DNA from: Hydractinia symbiolongicarpus | Lineage: Eukaryota; Cnidaria; Hydrozoa; Anthoathecata; Hydractiniidae | Reading direction: 5' to 3' | DNA length: 64,000 nucleotides | Assembly: GCF_029227915.1 (NCBI RefSeq) | Contig: NC_079876.1 | Coordinates: 14,508,001-14,572,000 of the forward strand | Translations under genes and position numbers: made by a program | In this document: positions 40,201 to 49,696 of the stretch, piece after piece | Numbering within the stretch: the first letter of the stretch is position 1 | Layout of the letters: each line of letters begins with the position of its first letter | Notes under the pieces: generated by a model | Seen by the model: the letters and a program-made list of their open reading frames with translations, nothing else | What the model was told of the DNA's origin: nothing | Databases searched by the model: none

Positions 40201-43200
40201 AAAGATAAAAGAGTATGGGGACGAAATTGGCTCAGCAAAATATTTAGTTTCGATTCACAGGTACCGTCGATCATATGAATGAAACTTTGACGTCATTACA
40301 AGAAAAAGTTAATTTATTTGTAGCAAACAACGCACCTGTTTCTTACAACTAATAAGAAAGTTTTATGTCCCACATGTTCGTGCTTGATCTGTAAAATAAA
40401 ACTAAAAATAATCCAGCCACCGCTGATCAAAGATATCAACAAAAAGTACTCGCTACACGTTGCATTACGTCTTTAAAAAATCTTTGATAAAGTAGTCTTA
40501 CGCGAGCGATAAATCGCACGCGTAAATTTTTTGGCGCGTGTGTGGGCGTGTGCGCGTGCGATCGCACGCGTCTCCTGACCGGACCTGATCTATACATTTA
40601 ATTTTAGTGTTCTTCAATATTTTCAGCAGGAATTAATAATTTAGTCATGGTAACTAGGTTGTGAAATACATGTTAATAACACATATTACCACCTCTATTA
40701 CCAGTAGCAAATCATTTCAATGTGCTCAATGTGAATCAAATCATTTCAATGTACTCAATGTGATTGCAAAAATGTAAATAGATTAGAATAGCATAAGACA
40801 AAGAAAAAATGCGGTTATAGAGAGGGTGTGAATTGTAGTAGAAGCACTGCTAGGCAATAAATAATATATATAAAGCAATTTTAAGCTAAGCAAAATTAAA
40901 TCATGTAGGTAGGTGTATGGTGCCATGTGAAATGAATGTATGATGTCGAACATATGGACTGTAGGAAAATTTGAAATCGGTTCTTGAGACGGATCATGTT
41001 TTTTAAAAAAAAAGATTCAGAGTGTGGTTGAGAGAAAGAAGAGAAAAAAAAACTATTTTTATTTCCATGCTAAGTGTATTTATGTTAACTTGGTTAGAGA
41101 TACCATGTAATATTTGATACAAGCATAAACTGACCTTGAGTTGAAGCTAACTTTACATTGTTATGTTATTATTATTGTTGTTTCAGATGGATTGTGATTT
41201 ACCCTTCGTATATAAATAACAGAAAGACACAAGAAGAAGGACGAAAGATAGCCAAAGCAAAGGTCAGTGAGAATCTTGTTCTACTGCCCTCTTGTCCCTC
41301 GAAACTACCCCTAGAAATCTCTATGAAATCCTTATAATGTGGAAAATTTAATAACTCATGTTAGGATTATCTTTAAAACTTTAAACTTGCAACACAACTT
41401 TGTTGCATAGCGTTATCTACATTAAGTAAACCATAATAAGTGCCATAATGCACAATATTTCACTATCATTGGATCTGTTTGCATATTTTTAACCCTATTC
41501 TTGCTGGGCTTCTTTAGGACTCCTTAATTCTTGCAGTGCTGATTCTGTAATAATATAATAACCTATTACCCCAGACTGTACCACAAAATATCGCCCAATG
41601 TCTACATGCTGGCCAACTTTGCGAGGTTAGCGCAATGACTGAATGATTAACAATTTCTAAAGTTGTTGTTCAATAGACATGGAAATAACTACAAATGTTG
41701 CTCAGACCTTAAGCAATAACTTGGTCAAAAAATTGCTCATGTCAGCAATTTTATGGCGTTTAAAAGTTATCTTACATTAAAGATTTGTAAAATATTTGTA
41801 TAATTGCTTTGTATTTAGTCACACTACTAAAAATCATCAAAAGATTATCAAACAATTTAATTCTAAAAACTTTAAAAAAAAATTAACTCTACATAAAATA
41901 TTGGTTGCCATGGCAACACTTCAGCATATATTTCAAAAAATATATTAGGAAACTCAGGTGTTATTTCTTTCGTACCTGAGATTAAAATCCGTATGTACCA
42001 ACTGCTCCCAGTGATCCACTGACCGAAAAAACAACACAGATTTGAATTGAAGTGCTCCGAATTTTCTTTCGTATTATGATAGATTGTATTATGAAGTTGT
42101 GTTATCTATTTCTTTCTTTCTCTCTTCCATAATTTAGGCTGTGGACAATCCTAAAGTATCAGAGATGAGGGATGTGTTGCAGTATCATAATTTAAATTGT
42201 GTTGTAGAAGAGGTACTATTTTTTCTTTTCAATATTTTAAGGGATTTATTGTTACTATAGCAAGAACACTTCTTAACAAATTCACCAAATTTCATGGTTT
42301 TGCTTTTTTAAAACACAAAAGTTTCGCCTTATTTTCGATAGTTTCATGGTTTCGCCTTTTTTTCGATACAGTTACATGGTTTCGCCTTGTTTTGGATAGT
42401 TTCTTGGTTCAGCCTTGTTTTCGATAGTTTCATGGTTTCGCCTTTTTTTGGATACAGTTTTATGGTTTCGCCTGTTTTCGATAGTTTCATGGTTTCGACC
42501 GTTTTCGATAGTTTCTTGGTTTCGCCTGTTTTCGATGTTTCATGGTTTCGCCTGTTATTAAATGGAGATTTCGGAAATGCGATAAAAAGCACCAAAAATC
42601 TGCTGCCTAAAAAGTATGTATGTGTAGACGTGTACTTCGGCGTTCTGTGGTGTAGGGTTTAAAGATTAAAGATTAATATGCAATTGGAAAGGCTTTCCTT
42701 ATTACCAGTTCTCTCCTAAGCAGCTCGCTTTGATGTCAGTATCCTATTTCAATATAAAAAGGTTAAAATAAAATAAAATGTTGTTCTTATAGTCTTTTAC
42801 GTATAAATAATCCAAATTTCTTTTCCTCACTGTTTAGAATAAGCAATACCCACGTGATAGCTTCAAAGATGCTTTCTGCAAAGGACGCGTACGAGTTCAA
42901 CTGAAAACAAGTGATGGTGTACCATGCAACGCCGATTACGCAACAAGTAGGTTTCCAATTTGGTATTCATTAAATATATCATTAACATTTATTATCGTGT
43001 GTATGCAGTCCTCGTTTACATAGGTATACACATAATCCGCATAAACTATCTGAGTTCATCACTAACATATCGCCGCACTTAGTGTAGTGGGTTCGTCTGC
43101 GGCTCCCAGTTCTGGGCACCGCGGACCGAATCCCGCTCGCTGCCAGGCAGTATGTTAGTGACGAGCAAAGTAGTTCTTCAAAAGTCCTCGTTTGTTTTAA

Positions 43201-44338
43201 TATGAGATGTTTCTTAGAGTTAAAATTGAGACTGTAAACTTGCGAAATAGTGAGAGACTTGAAAAGGTGACAAGTCTCCTGCTGAAAAGCGTTTTGAAGG
43301 TATAAAACAGAAAAAGTTCAGATAATCTCCTTTACGCTAAGTTTCTCTATAGTAATAACCGTATGTTGTTCTTCACACCGAACGATGTCGTGCTAAAAAC
43401 TAACGAAATAGCGATCCTGTCACGGTCAAAAATCTGGCGACCCTCGGATCTGTATATTTCTTCACGGCTAACGACTAGTCTTAAAAAAATAGCCGTGTAA
43501 ATGTCATTATCTACCGTCTAGTGCCGTGATTTTATCAATGTCTGCCTTTTATATTGCGTTATCGTGTGTTGTCGTATTTCTCTCTATAATAATAGCCGTA
43601 TTTTGTTACTCTGTCCGCAACGGGCATACGAAATAGCGTGTTATATAAGGACTAGTCGGTGACCTGTGGATAAATCTACAGGTTTGCCCGTCCTTTATAT
43701 ACCGCATTTCGTGTATCTTTCTACTTGTGGTACCATTTTGCGCAGAGACAGACAGACGACGGCTATTATTACAGAGACGGACGACTACGTGAATTTTCCA
43801 AGGGGCAACGACAAGTCTCTTTAATAATAGCCGTATTCCGTCTGTCTGTCTGTGTGTCCGCGAAAGCCGTGTCCCGTAACGGAAACACAAAATTTTTTTT
43901 AAATGCGCACCAATACCAAAGGCGATATATTTCTGTCCACTTTGTTGCAACGGGTTAATTTAAAGGACGGGCGTCCCCGTGGATTTTTCCACGGGCTAAC
44001 GACTAGTCTATAATAATGCCCTTATTTCTTATCTGTACAAAATGGTTGCACTGCAGCTTTATTTCGAACTTCCGCACAGAGTAATTTCTTTACTGCTATG
44101 CTAACAGGCAAACATGGATGCACAAAAAACGGATTCAGGAAATATGAACGACGGGCGAAATCTCATAGTTTTTACGTAAAAGCCGATTCATATCGCCTTA
44201 TTCTCTTTAGGAAAAGCTATCATGCTGTTGTTAGGAGACATGATCCCGAAATTAAAAGGCCGACAGACGAAAGGAGGTTCAGCAGAGTCGAGCAGTAATA
44301 CCGTTCCCAGTAGTAAGAAAAATAAAAAGAAAAGATAG
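34256..44338 (+). CDS. SRP19: Signal recognition particle 19 kDa protein
   Basis: Five exons: 34256-34293, 41187-41262, 42138-42212, 42838-42946 and 44211-44338, giving 141 codons plus TAG; human SRP19 is 144 aa. SRP19 binds the helix 6/8 tips of SRP RNA and allows SRP54 to join, so it is needed for co-translational targeting to the ER. Visible signature: WIVIYPSYINNRKTQEEGR, then AVDNPKVSEM, NKQYPRD, KGRVRVQLK, and AIMLLLGDMIPKLKGR, all collinear with the human protein. The tail is Ser-rich and ends in a Lys cluster (SSKKNKKKR), as usual. The ATG is preceded by AAA and gives the expected short N-terminus. Intron 1 is 6.9 kb and packed with repeats; intron 3 has a minisatellite, intron 4 a tRNA-like hairpin and Helitron ends. 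Confidence 0.95.
34488..34883. mobile_element. Candidate MITE with CGACTCGCCGA ends
   Basis: TGCCGACTCGCCGA (34488-34501) and its inverse TCGGCGAGTCGACA (34870-34883) bracket about 400 bp in SRP19 intron 1. No ORF or target duplication was found. The two ORFs of about 75 codons inside overlap each other and the terminus and look spurious. Confidence 0.45.
35282..35593. mobile_element. MITE with TGTTATGTTCG ends (312 bp)
   Basis: Ends TGTTATGTTCGTGTCCT and AGGACGCGAACATAACA are inverted copies with one mismatch. AAGTCGGTCTG follows further in on the left, and GAGTCGGTCTGAGG lies at the right end. The middle has a perfect 12-bp-arm palindrome TCGTTCCCAGGG..CCCTGGGAACGA (35373-35401), which resembles the ends of the CAACCTCG MITE family, so one element may be nested in the other. 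Confidence 0.65.
35594..35840 (-). repeat. Dispersed repeat, short copy (related to 57090-57770)
   Basis: The reverse complement of this interval matches both ends of 57090-57770. Shared pieces are ATGGAGGTAACGAAAACATTAGTG followed by GGCTAGC, and TTTTGTTTGTTTT followed by GTTTACATTTTTACCTC. The copy at 57 kb has about 470 bp more in its middle. Minus-strand ORFs of 75-100 codons fall in this repeat, and no known domain is visible. Confidence 0.6.
36470..37651 (-). pseudogene. Degenerate LINE reverse-transcriptase remnant (jockey/CR1-like)
   Basis: The minus strand from 37651 reads DLQKAFDTVDHEILLKKL, then a stop, then HGVPQGSVLGPLLFFIYI, a frameshift, and HHFAYDTNL, where the catalytic Y/F-A-D-D of RT has become FAYD. 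Further on come KLFINGKKLFPS and KYLGILLDSDLNW, and near 36600 the typical C-terminal ..SIYSWNF. Order and motifs fit the RT domain of a jockey/CR1-type LINE. Stops, frameshifts and the lost Asp show it is dead. The 5' side is cut by a palindromic element at 37638-37799. It lies antisense in SRP19 intron 1. Confidence 0.85.
37638..37799. mobile_element. Palindromic MITE (162 bp)
   Basis: The ends ACAATCTTGGACATAAA and TTTTGTCCAAGATTGT, with CCCCCTTTCCCC facing GGGGAAGGGGG further in, make imperfect inverted arms of about 55 bp. It abuts the LINE remnant at its 5' side, and part of the LINE reading frame there (MSKIVG) is MITE-derived. Confidence 0.65.
38315..38368. repeat. Tandem duplication of about 27 bp
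   Basis: TACGACATCTAATTTATGTT followed by (G/C)AGGT occurs twice in a row. The following 38.4-38.7 kb has several GTAACGTG/CACGTTAC motifs, but no gene was recognised. Confidence 0.6.
38880..39172 (+). repeat. Core repeat block, left part (split by insertion)
   Basis: Matches 2041-2240 in order: AACAACAT..ATTATCAC, GTAACAGTGATGTACGGA, ATCCATTTATATCTCAGCAAT, AGTGTG. The match resumes at 40640 after the inserted element. Confidence 0.65.
39173..40587. mobile_element. CAGG-CCGGTC-ended DNA transposon (1415 bp) nested in core repeat
   Basis: The ends CAGGCCCGGTCGG and CTGACCGGACCTG are inverted. Both are flanked by ATCTA (39168-39172 and 40588-40592), a clean 5-bp target duplication. The right subterminal region has GCGTGCGATCGCACGCG and GCGATAAATCGC; the left has GAGCGCTAAATCGCTC. 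The core repeat is interrupted exactly here, proving insertion into an older repeat. ORFs inside (74-91 codons) show no transposase motif. Confidence 0.85.
40620..40840 (+). repeat. Core repeat block, right part
   Basis: Matches 2366-2510: TAGGTTGTGAAATACATGTTAATAA, then a duplicated CATTTCAATGT(G/A)CTCAATGTGA motif and AAATGTAAATAGATTAGAATA. Together with 38880-39172 it rebuilds the order of the 2 kb copy. Confidence 0.65.
42289..42557. repeat. Minisatellite of about 27 bp in SRP19 intron 3
   Basis: The unit CGATAGTTTCATGGTTTCGCC followed by TGTTTT is repeated about nine times with small length changes, just 77 bp downstream of the exon 42138-42212 donor. ORFs listed on both strands through it are repeat artefacts. 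Confidence 0.9.
43059..43161 (+). other. tRNA-like sequence inside an 11-bp inverted repeat (SINE head or tRNA-derived foldback)
   Basis: TCACTAACATA (43059-43069) pairs perfectly with TATGTTAGTGA (43151-43161). Between them is an A-box match TAGTGTAGTGG (43080-43090, fits TRGYNNARNNG) and, 33 nt later, a B-box-like GACCGAATC (43124-43132, one change from GWTCRANNC). A small hairpin CTCCCAGTTCTGGG sits between them. Box spacing fits RNA polymerase III type 2 promoters. Acceptor-stem pairing for a true tRNA is absent, so a functional tRNA is unlikely. It lies in SRP19 intron 4. Confidence 0.55.
43344..43478 (+). mobile_element. Helitron-like short copy 1
   Basis: Begins TCTCTATAGTAATAACCGTA and ends TTCACGGCTAACGACTAG followed by T. 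The 3' hairpin is degenerate. The ending is the same GCTAACGACTAG as at 44006. The base before TC is T rather than A, so the boundary is approximate. Confidence 0.55.
43581..43815 (+). mobile_element. Helitron-like copy 2 interrupted by an inverted copy (43652-43777)
   Basis: Starts TCTCTATAATAATAGCCGTA. At 43652-43777 a minus-strand copy is embedded: it starts TCTCTGTAATAATAGCC and ends with hairpin CCTGTAGATTTATCCACAGG then TCACCGACTAG. After it the outer copy continues to GTGAATTTTCCAAGGGGC..AACGACAAG (43815), a decayed 3' end. The ORFs of 77-114 codons here are artefacts of these palindromic ends. Confidence 0.5.
43816..44006 (+). mobile_element. Helitron-like copy 3 with intact 3' hairpin
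   Basis: Starts TCTCTTTAATAATAGCCGTA directly at the 3' end of copy 2. It ends with hairpin CCGTGGATTTTTCCACGG (43977-43994), GCTAACGA and CTAG (44003-44006) followed by T. That T also begins TCTATAATAATGCCC, the start of a further copy. Head-to-tail joining at the T is typical of repeated Helitron insertion. The nearest following 3' end of this type is at 47471 and may be unrelated. Confidence 0.65.
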
Positions 44339-44393
44339 TACATTATAAATACAATATTTTTATATTTTTAAAGAATGTGAGTTTGTTGTGGCG

Positions 44394-44399
44394 AATAAA
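44394..44399 (+). terminator. Candidate polyadenylation signal of SRP19
   Basis: AATAAA lies 56 nt after the SRP19 stop codon (GGCGAATAAAGTTACGG). It is the only canonical signal close to the stop. Confidence 0.5.
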
Positions 44400-45909
44400 G
44401 TTACGGTAACCGACGATTATATTACAGATTTCTTGAGTTGGAAATGTTATCGGCATAATCTTACGCGTGGTTTTAGTGAACACGGGATTATTTTAACGGG
44501 ATTATTCGGAGAACTGTAAAAGAACATTTATTGTGTTTAATAAATTAATTCCTGTAATTCCTCTCCTGTTGTATTGTTCGCATATAATCGTGAAGTAAGG
44601 TCCGTAAAACCTGAAAAACTTAGAAATCTAACCAATTTTATTCAAATCGGGGAAAAGTCAAGTCAGGGAATGAAATTAGATCGGCCCTATATTGAGCATT
44701 CGACTTTTAATTATCAGGTCACAGGCTCGAGTAAACCCTGCGGAACACTTTGTTGTTTATTGCGAAATATTGTCACGTTTGCTTATAACGGAGAAGAATC
44801 ATTGCAAAAGGAAAAAAAAATTTTGGAATATCACTTTTTATTGAATAATTTACGTTAATAACAACATTTTTCAGGGGGCGACGTTTGAAAGAATTTGTAA
44901 TGTCGAATAACAACTAGACGGAACACAGTATATCAACATAGGGAAAATATCAAGATGAATATCTGAATGAACAAAACGCTGGATTTAGTTTGCGGGTCCC
45001 GGGTACAAGGCTGTATAAGCGTGTAAATTAAAGTAACTATTATTTTTTCAATAAAATGAAACCGACATGGTTGTTTAGAAGTCAATCGGTTGTCCAAAGC
45101 CTTTTTGATATTCTTCAATATATCTGTTTTCATTTTTCTTGCTGCGTTATGAATGAGACGTGCCATAAACACAATGTGTATTTAAACGCTGGATTTGGTT
45201 GCAGGTCCTGGGGACAAGGTTGATTAAGCGCGCATAAATGGATGAGAGCTTATATCTTTTCTATAATATGGAAACCAACTTTGTTGTTCAGACTCAAGCC
45301 CTTTTGTATTCTTATATTTTGTTTACATTTTTCTTGCTGTGTTTGCTATTGTGAATGAGAAGTGCTGTTATAACTATGTTGTTAAATTCTTCAAAAATGT
45401 CCTGGGAACGAGGTGGATTTTTCTTGTAGTCTGAGGTCAACAACAAAAAAGAACTGGAGACAAAATAAAGAATATTTTACCTCCTGTTAAAAATAAATTT
45501 GCATTCTGCCTTTTCCCACAACAGATGTCGATTCACTCTCCACCATCTAATTTACTCCCTCCACCGTATTGTCACAATTTACTTGAACGAATATCAATGG
45601 TGGAATTTTCAACTTCTGTACTTGTTTAAAAATATAGAGTCAACAAGAAAAGTTAATATTGATATTGAATGGTTGCTGTGTTGTTGGATACGACTCGTTT
45701 ATTTTTAACTCCAGGTATTCACGTTGCATGTCTGTTGTGAAAGTTGAAGTTTTGTTAACATCTGCTCGTTAAGAAATAAATTATCGATATAGAGTAAAAA
45801 CTCGAATGTACATATTGATAAACATAGCGAATTCGTTTCAAAAATGACGGCTGCGTTATCTGTCTGCCATTTTTATTTAACTGTCAATTCTGTCATGATT
45901 TCACAACAG
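44400..45909. other. Intergenic or 5' part of the CUB gene, unresolved
   Basis: The CUB gene needs at least one upstream exon with a signal peptide and the first CUB strand, ending in phase 0. I could not identify it here with confidence. An ORF of 94 codons at 44574-44858 (with SSKPCGTLCCLL) and an open stretch with AG/GT borders at 45520-45715 are noted as undecided. The segment also has two partly similar stretches, near 44940-45170 and 45180-45360, each with CGCTGGATTT.GTT.G.GGTCC and GGTACAAGG/GGACAAGGTTG. Confidence 0.4.
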
Positions 45910-48900
45910 TTCAGTCATTCTGCAAATTACACCCTTTGTGATTATTACACTTACCGCATTTCTAAAAATAGCAGTAGCGTCTACAGGCAGTATTATGTTC
46001 TGGAAGTCATATGGTTAGCAAGTATTTTAGCGAACAGTCAGAAGCCAACTGTTGATTGCGATAAAGATTTTATCGATGTGAGAATAGGGTAAGCATAAAT
46101 GTTGCATTTATGTGGCCTGGCTTTCGTGTTCGGGTTTTGTCATGAATACGTTTCCTAAGTAGTTTTCAGCACCACCCTCATCCCCAGCGCTTTTAGCTTT
46201 TTTTAAATGAGACATGATGGCGAAAAATATTCTGTCATATCAAAAAGGTGTTCAACTTTGGAACGAGGGTATCTTAGCAATTTCTTAAACTTTTAACCAG
46301 GGAATCTTTATCTTTTTGACATCAGGATACAGGGTAGAGAGTGGATACAAGATACAACCTCTGGACAAAATTGAGCATCTTCTAATATTTTTGCGTGAAA
46401 TTACCAAGAAAAGTCATAATTACTGGAAACGAATTTGATAAATCATATTAGTTCACACTGACAAAATGTTTCAGTTCAACCTTGTTTCCAGTACCTATTG
46501 TCTCTTTCTATATCAAAACCGTTTTGATATAAAAAAGAGACAACAGATACTGGTAAAAAAGTTGCCTCAAGTTAAGCTTACACTACATAACAAAAGGGAA
46601 AAATAATCCGGAGTTAACTTTGAGAGGTCTGGATAAGAAAGATAAAACGTATAAAGAACCAATCAAATCTTTTGCTTTTTAAAACCGTCATTACCGGCGA
46701 TCACTATTTAAGTTTGTCATTATTGGGAAATACCCTGGAAACGAGGTTGATGTCATCTTCCTGTTGCTTTCGTTTCATTTTAAAATACAGCGTTAGAGTT
46801 AGTGTTTTTAATTTGTGATCTGGTTTTCAAATTTACTAATATCAACAACCTCGTTCCCATATTTCTATATCTCTCAAGAAGGTTTGCTTACTGTTTAGTG
46901 ACATGTCTTTTCAAAGATTCTGTTATCCCAACCAACCTTATCCACTGTATTCACACAACCAACCAATCAACATTACACATTACAGATCACGTGATACGCA
47001 AATTAACGTTACCATTACAACCAGGTTAATATACACGCAGAATCGTTCGATTGGATATAAAAACAGTTTTTGCAGGTTTGGTAAAGTAATTTCAGTTTAT
47101 AATATCCAGGATGTGTAAGATTATTTTGTCAGTACAAAACTGCTTAAGATTCTTTGCTTCACAACCTAAATTCATATTACAATATTCTACTAATCTTGGA
47201 AATAAAGGATATTTCTAGATATAACGTTCTTTCACTTAATCACATAGCATTTCTTTCTTATGAACAGTCACACCTCCGGAAGCGTTTGTTTATAATGTCT
47301 ACTTGTATTTGGATATCATTCACAGCACAAATAAAAAGTGAAGTATTTGTATTAATATACCCCTAATTTGTGTGTTCAAAATGGCTGCGCTAAGCTATAT
47401 TTCGGGTCCCTCACACAATAGATAATTTGCTGACTGGCGATCCGTGGATTTTTCCACGGGCTAACGACAAGTCAAGTTACATTTTCTGCACTTTGAATGT
47501 CACTTGAATCGCCATCTTCGTCCCCAGGCTTTCTTATCCCCCGAGCTGTTCTTACGGAGCGGAAACAAGGTTTTGAAATCATGGCGATACAAACTAATTC
47601 GTAATAAATTATTTAGAAACACGTATCCTTCGACTTTACACGGAGTACTCTTCTCACCACGTTACCCGTACGGATACAAAGCTGATACGAAATGCACGTA
47701 TAAAATAAAAGTTGGGAAGAGAAAGAAAGTTGTGTTGACTTTTATGGATATGATGTTAAGTCCGTATGGTTTTGTTTGCAATGAGAGAGATGATAACATC
47801 CGAATAAAAGGTAGGACTAAAACATGAAAAGATCATTCTCGTAAAACTTGGTTCGCGGGGCTCTTACTACATACCGATATCAAAAAGTGAAAAAGAGCCC
47901 TGAGGACGAGGTTGAATTATCCTTCTCAGGGCGGTTACTAATTTATTGCATCTGAGTTTTTACTATTTTAACTATTTTTTTTTTTTTTTACTACGAAGTC
48001 AGATCAAGTCCTGAGAACACGGTTGTAATCTGGGAAAACCTTAATAATGAGGTAAAAAAAACGGAGCTGAAAAGATTGTAGCGGTTAAAAAATAGGGCTG
48101 AGACTCATTGATTTGTTGACTTAATATGCTTTAAAAATAAAAGTACAATTATCAAAGGGGAGTTCAACCTAGTCCCCAGGCCTTTTTGTTTCTCCTTGGC
48201 GCTAAACTCATTGACAGGTCTGACGAAAAAGGTTCGTCTCATTGTTTGATATATCAAAAGTAGGCAATAGGCCCTGAGGTCGAGGTTGAGGGGTGCCGAC
48301 TTTGTTGTGATTTGCCTGGAAAAGCGATGGCACCCAGTGAAGTGACTTATCAAACGGACAAAACATCTGTTTTTTTAGGGGCGTCAAACTACGACATGCG
48401 ATTTGAATACGCACAAGACGTTGACACAAATCGTAAATACATCTGTGGCACGCATGCGCCGTTCACATTGGAAGTGGCATCTTATGAGTTTGTTCTTATT
48501 CAGTTTAAATCATCTTACTCGACAGTTATTCACAGAGGCTTTGTGGTTGGCTTTCAAACTAAAGGTAATAAGTTGAAGATACTTTTGTATCCTGTTGTAA
48601 AATCAATACTACTGCATACTCGTCCCCAGACCTTTTTAAGTTAACAACTCGAAGATGCCAGGAGAAATTTGGTACTGCATCTGCTACTGATTGGGAAAAG
48701 AGGGGCTTTAATCGATAAAAAATCACCGAGTATTCCGTTCTCTCTTCTTGTATATCTGACGGCGAGATGTTAGATCTGCCAATATGTGCAGCATCAGTGA
48801 GAGACATAAAGCCCTGTCTACGAGGTTATCAATAATGTTACCGACTGAACTCTTAATTAGGGTTAATCGAGGCAACAAATCCTTTTGCGAAATAAATGAC

Positions 48901-49291
48901 AAGTATAGGTCTACACATCCTGGGGATGACGCTAACAAAAACATCCATGCCTCTCAATACATTTCGTCACCAGGCTTTGCTTAATCTTTTTGACGACATG
49001 ATATGAACAGGGAATATTATTGACATATGCTTAACTTGTTTAGATTACGAGGGCACAAGTTATTCACGTGAGCAAGTGGTGGTGGCGCTAATAGCCACAG
49101 CGGTGGGCGTAGTTTTTATTTCCATCCTGGCCGTTATTGCTTACTTTATCAAGAAAAACAAATTGTTTTATCTGTTGAAAACATCAGCAAGACAGAGTTC
49201 TGTTATTAGTATCGATATTTGTGAAGATGATGAAATGTGCGCTGCTAATTTGGAGCGATTGAATGAACTCTTTCGCGCGTCCAGCCAATGA
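45910..49291 (+). CDS. Two-CUB-domain single-pass membrane protein (5' end not found)
   Basis: Exons 45910-46088, 46899-47075, 47617-47810, 48379-48564 and 49044-49291 join in consistent phases into 327 codons plus TGA. CUB1: NYTLCDYYTYRI, VDCDKDFIDVRIGG, QRFCYP, then INITHYRSRDTQINVT and IGYKNSF. CUB2: HGVLFSPRYPYGYKADTKC, KKVVLTFMDMMLS, CNERDDNIRIKG, YICGTHAP, EFVLIQFKSSYS and HRGFVVGFQT. Each has the paired-Cys pattern and Gly-Phe ending of CUB domains, which bind proteins or carbohydrates outside the cell. One transmembrane helix follows (VVVALIATAVGVVFISILAV), then KKNK and a short cytosolic tail of about 55 residues with an acidic DICEDDE patch. The order recalls NETO or neuropilin-like receptors, but no LDLa or discoidin domain is visible. 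Orthology unknown; ligand and role not inferred. Confidence 0.85.
46488..46553. repeat. 66-bp foldback palindrome
   Basis: Arms CCAGTACCTATTGTCTCTTT..TATATCAAAAC and the near-perfect inverse meet at a CG centre. It lies in the CUB gene intron between exons 46088 and 46899. It may be a collapsed MITE. Confidence 0.8.
47442..47471 (+). mobile_element. Helitron-like 3' terminus
   Basis: Hairpin CCGTGGATTTTTCCACGG (47442-47459), then GCTAACGA and CAAG followed by T. Same ending as at 44006 apart from CAAG for CTAG. The 5' end of this copy was not identified. It lies 145 bp before the CUB exon at 47617. Confidence 0.6.
48165..48287. mobile_element. CAACCTCG-family MITE (123 bp)
   Basis: Ends CAACCTAGTCCCCAGGCC and GGCCCTGAGGTCGAGGTTG are inverted. 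It lies in the CUB gene intron just before exon 48379. Other imperfect copies or ends lie near 46171-46268, 46725, 46848, 47505-47580, 47890 and 48617-48828. Confidence 0.7.
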
Positions 49292-49424
49292 TAACAGAAA
49301 TCGCCGACCTCCTTCGTGTGCCCAAACAATGACAACAGAAATTGCCGAACTCTTTCGTGCGCCCAACTAAGGTGACAGAAATCGCCACTCGTTCGTGTGT
49401 CCAGCCAATGAAAACACAAATGAT
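49265..49424 (+). repeat. 41-bp minisatellite across the CUB stop codon
   Basis: About four units starting GAACTCTTTCGCGCGTCCAG and ending AGAAATCGCC. The first unit encodes the last residues ELFRASSQ and the TGA; the others lie in the 3' UTR. The later units have their own stops in frame (e.g. CCAACTAAGG in unit 3). Confidence 0.85.
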
Positions 49425-49696
49425 ATACTTTGCGTCACCAGACCAGATCGAAAAAAGGGTTTGGACAAAAAACTTTCGCGAATCGAGGAAAAAGGTTATT
49501 TTTGCGTAAAATAACTTTTGCGAATAAGGAAACAATAAGATTTTTTTTTAATTTTTTATAATTTTTCTTGATTTGTTCAACGTAAAAAACTGATTTTTTA
49601 ACTTTCCACTCAGAATCAGTTTCGCCATCACAATGTACCGCTGAATTTTGCTACCCCATAACAATTCAAATCCTTCTACCGTGACATCACAAACAG

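Noticed and set aside
43071-43148. Functional tRNA gene at the A/B-box sequence
   Set aside because: No acceptor stem pairing and a mismatched B-box; the enclosing inverted repeat points to a repeat element.
44098-44298. 66-codon ORF over the last SRP19 exon
   Set aside because: It reads the exon in a different frame; the SRP19 frame (AIMLLLGDMIPKL) matches the family and joins in phase.
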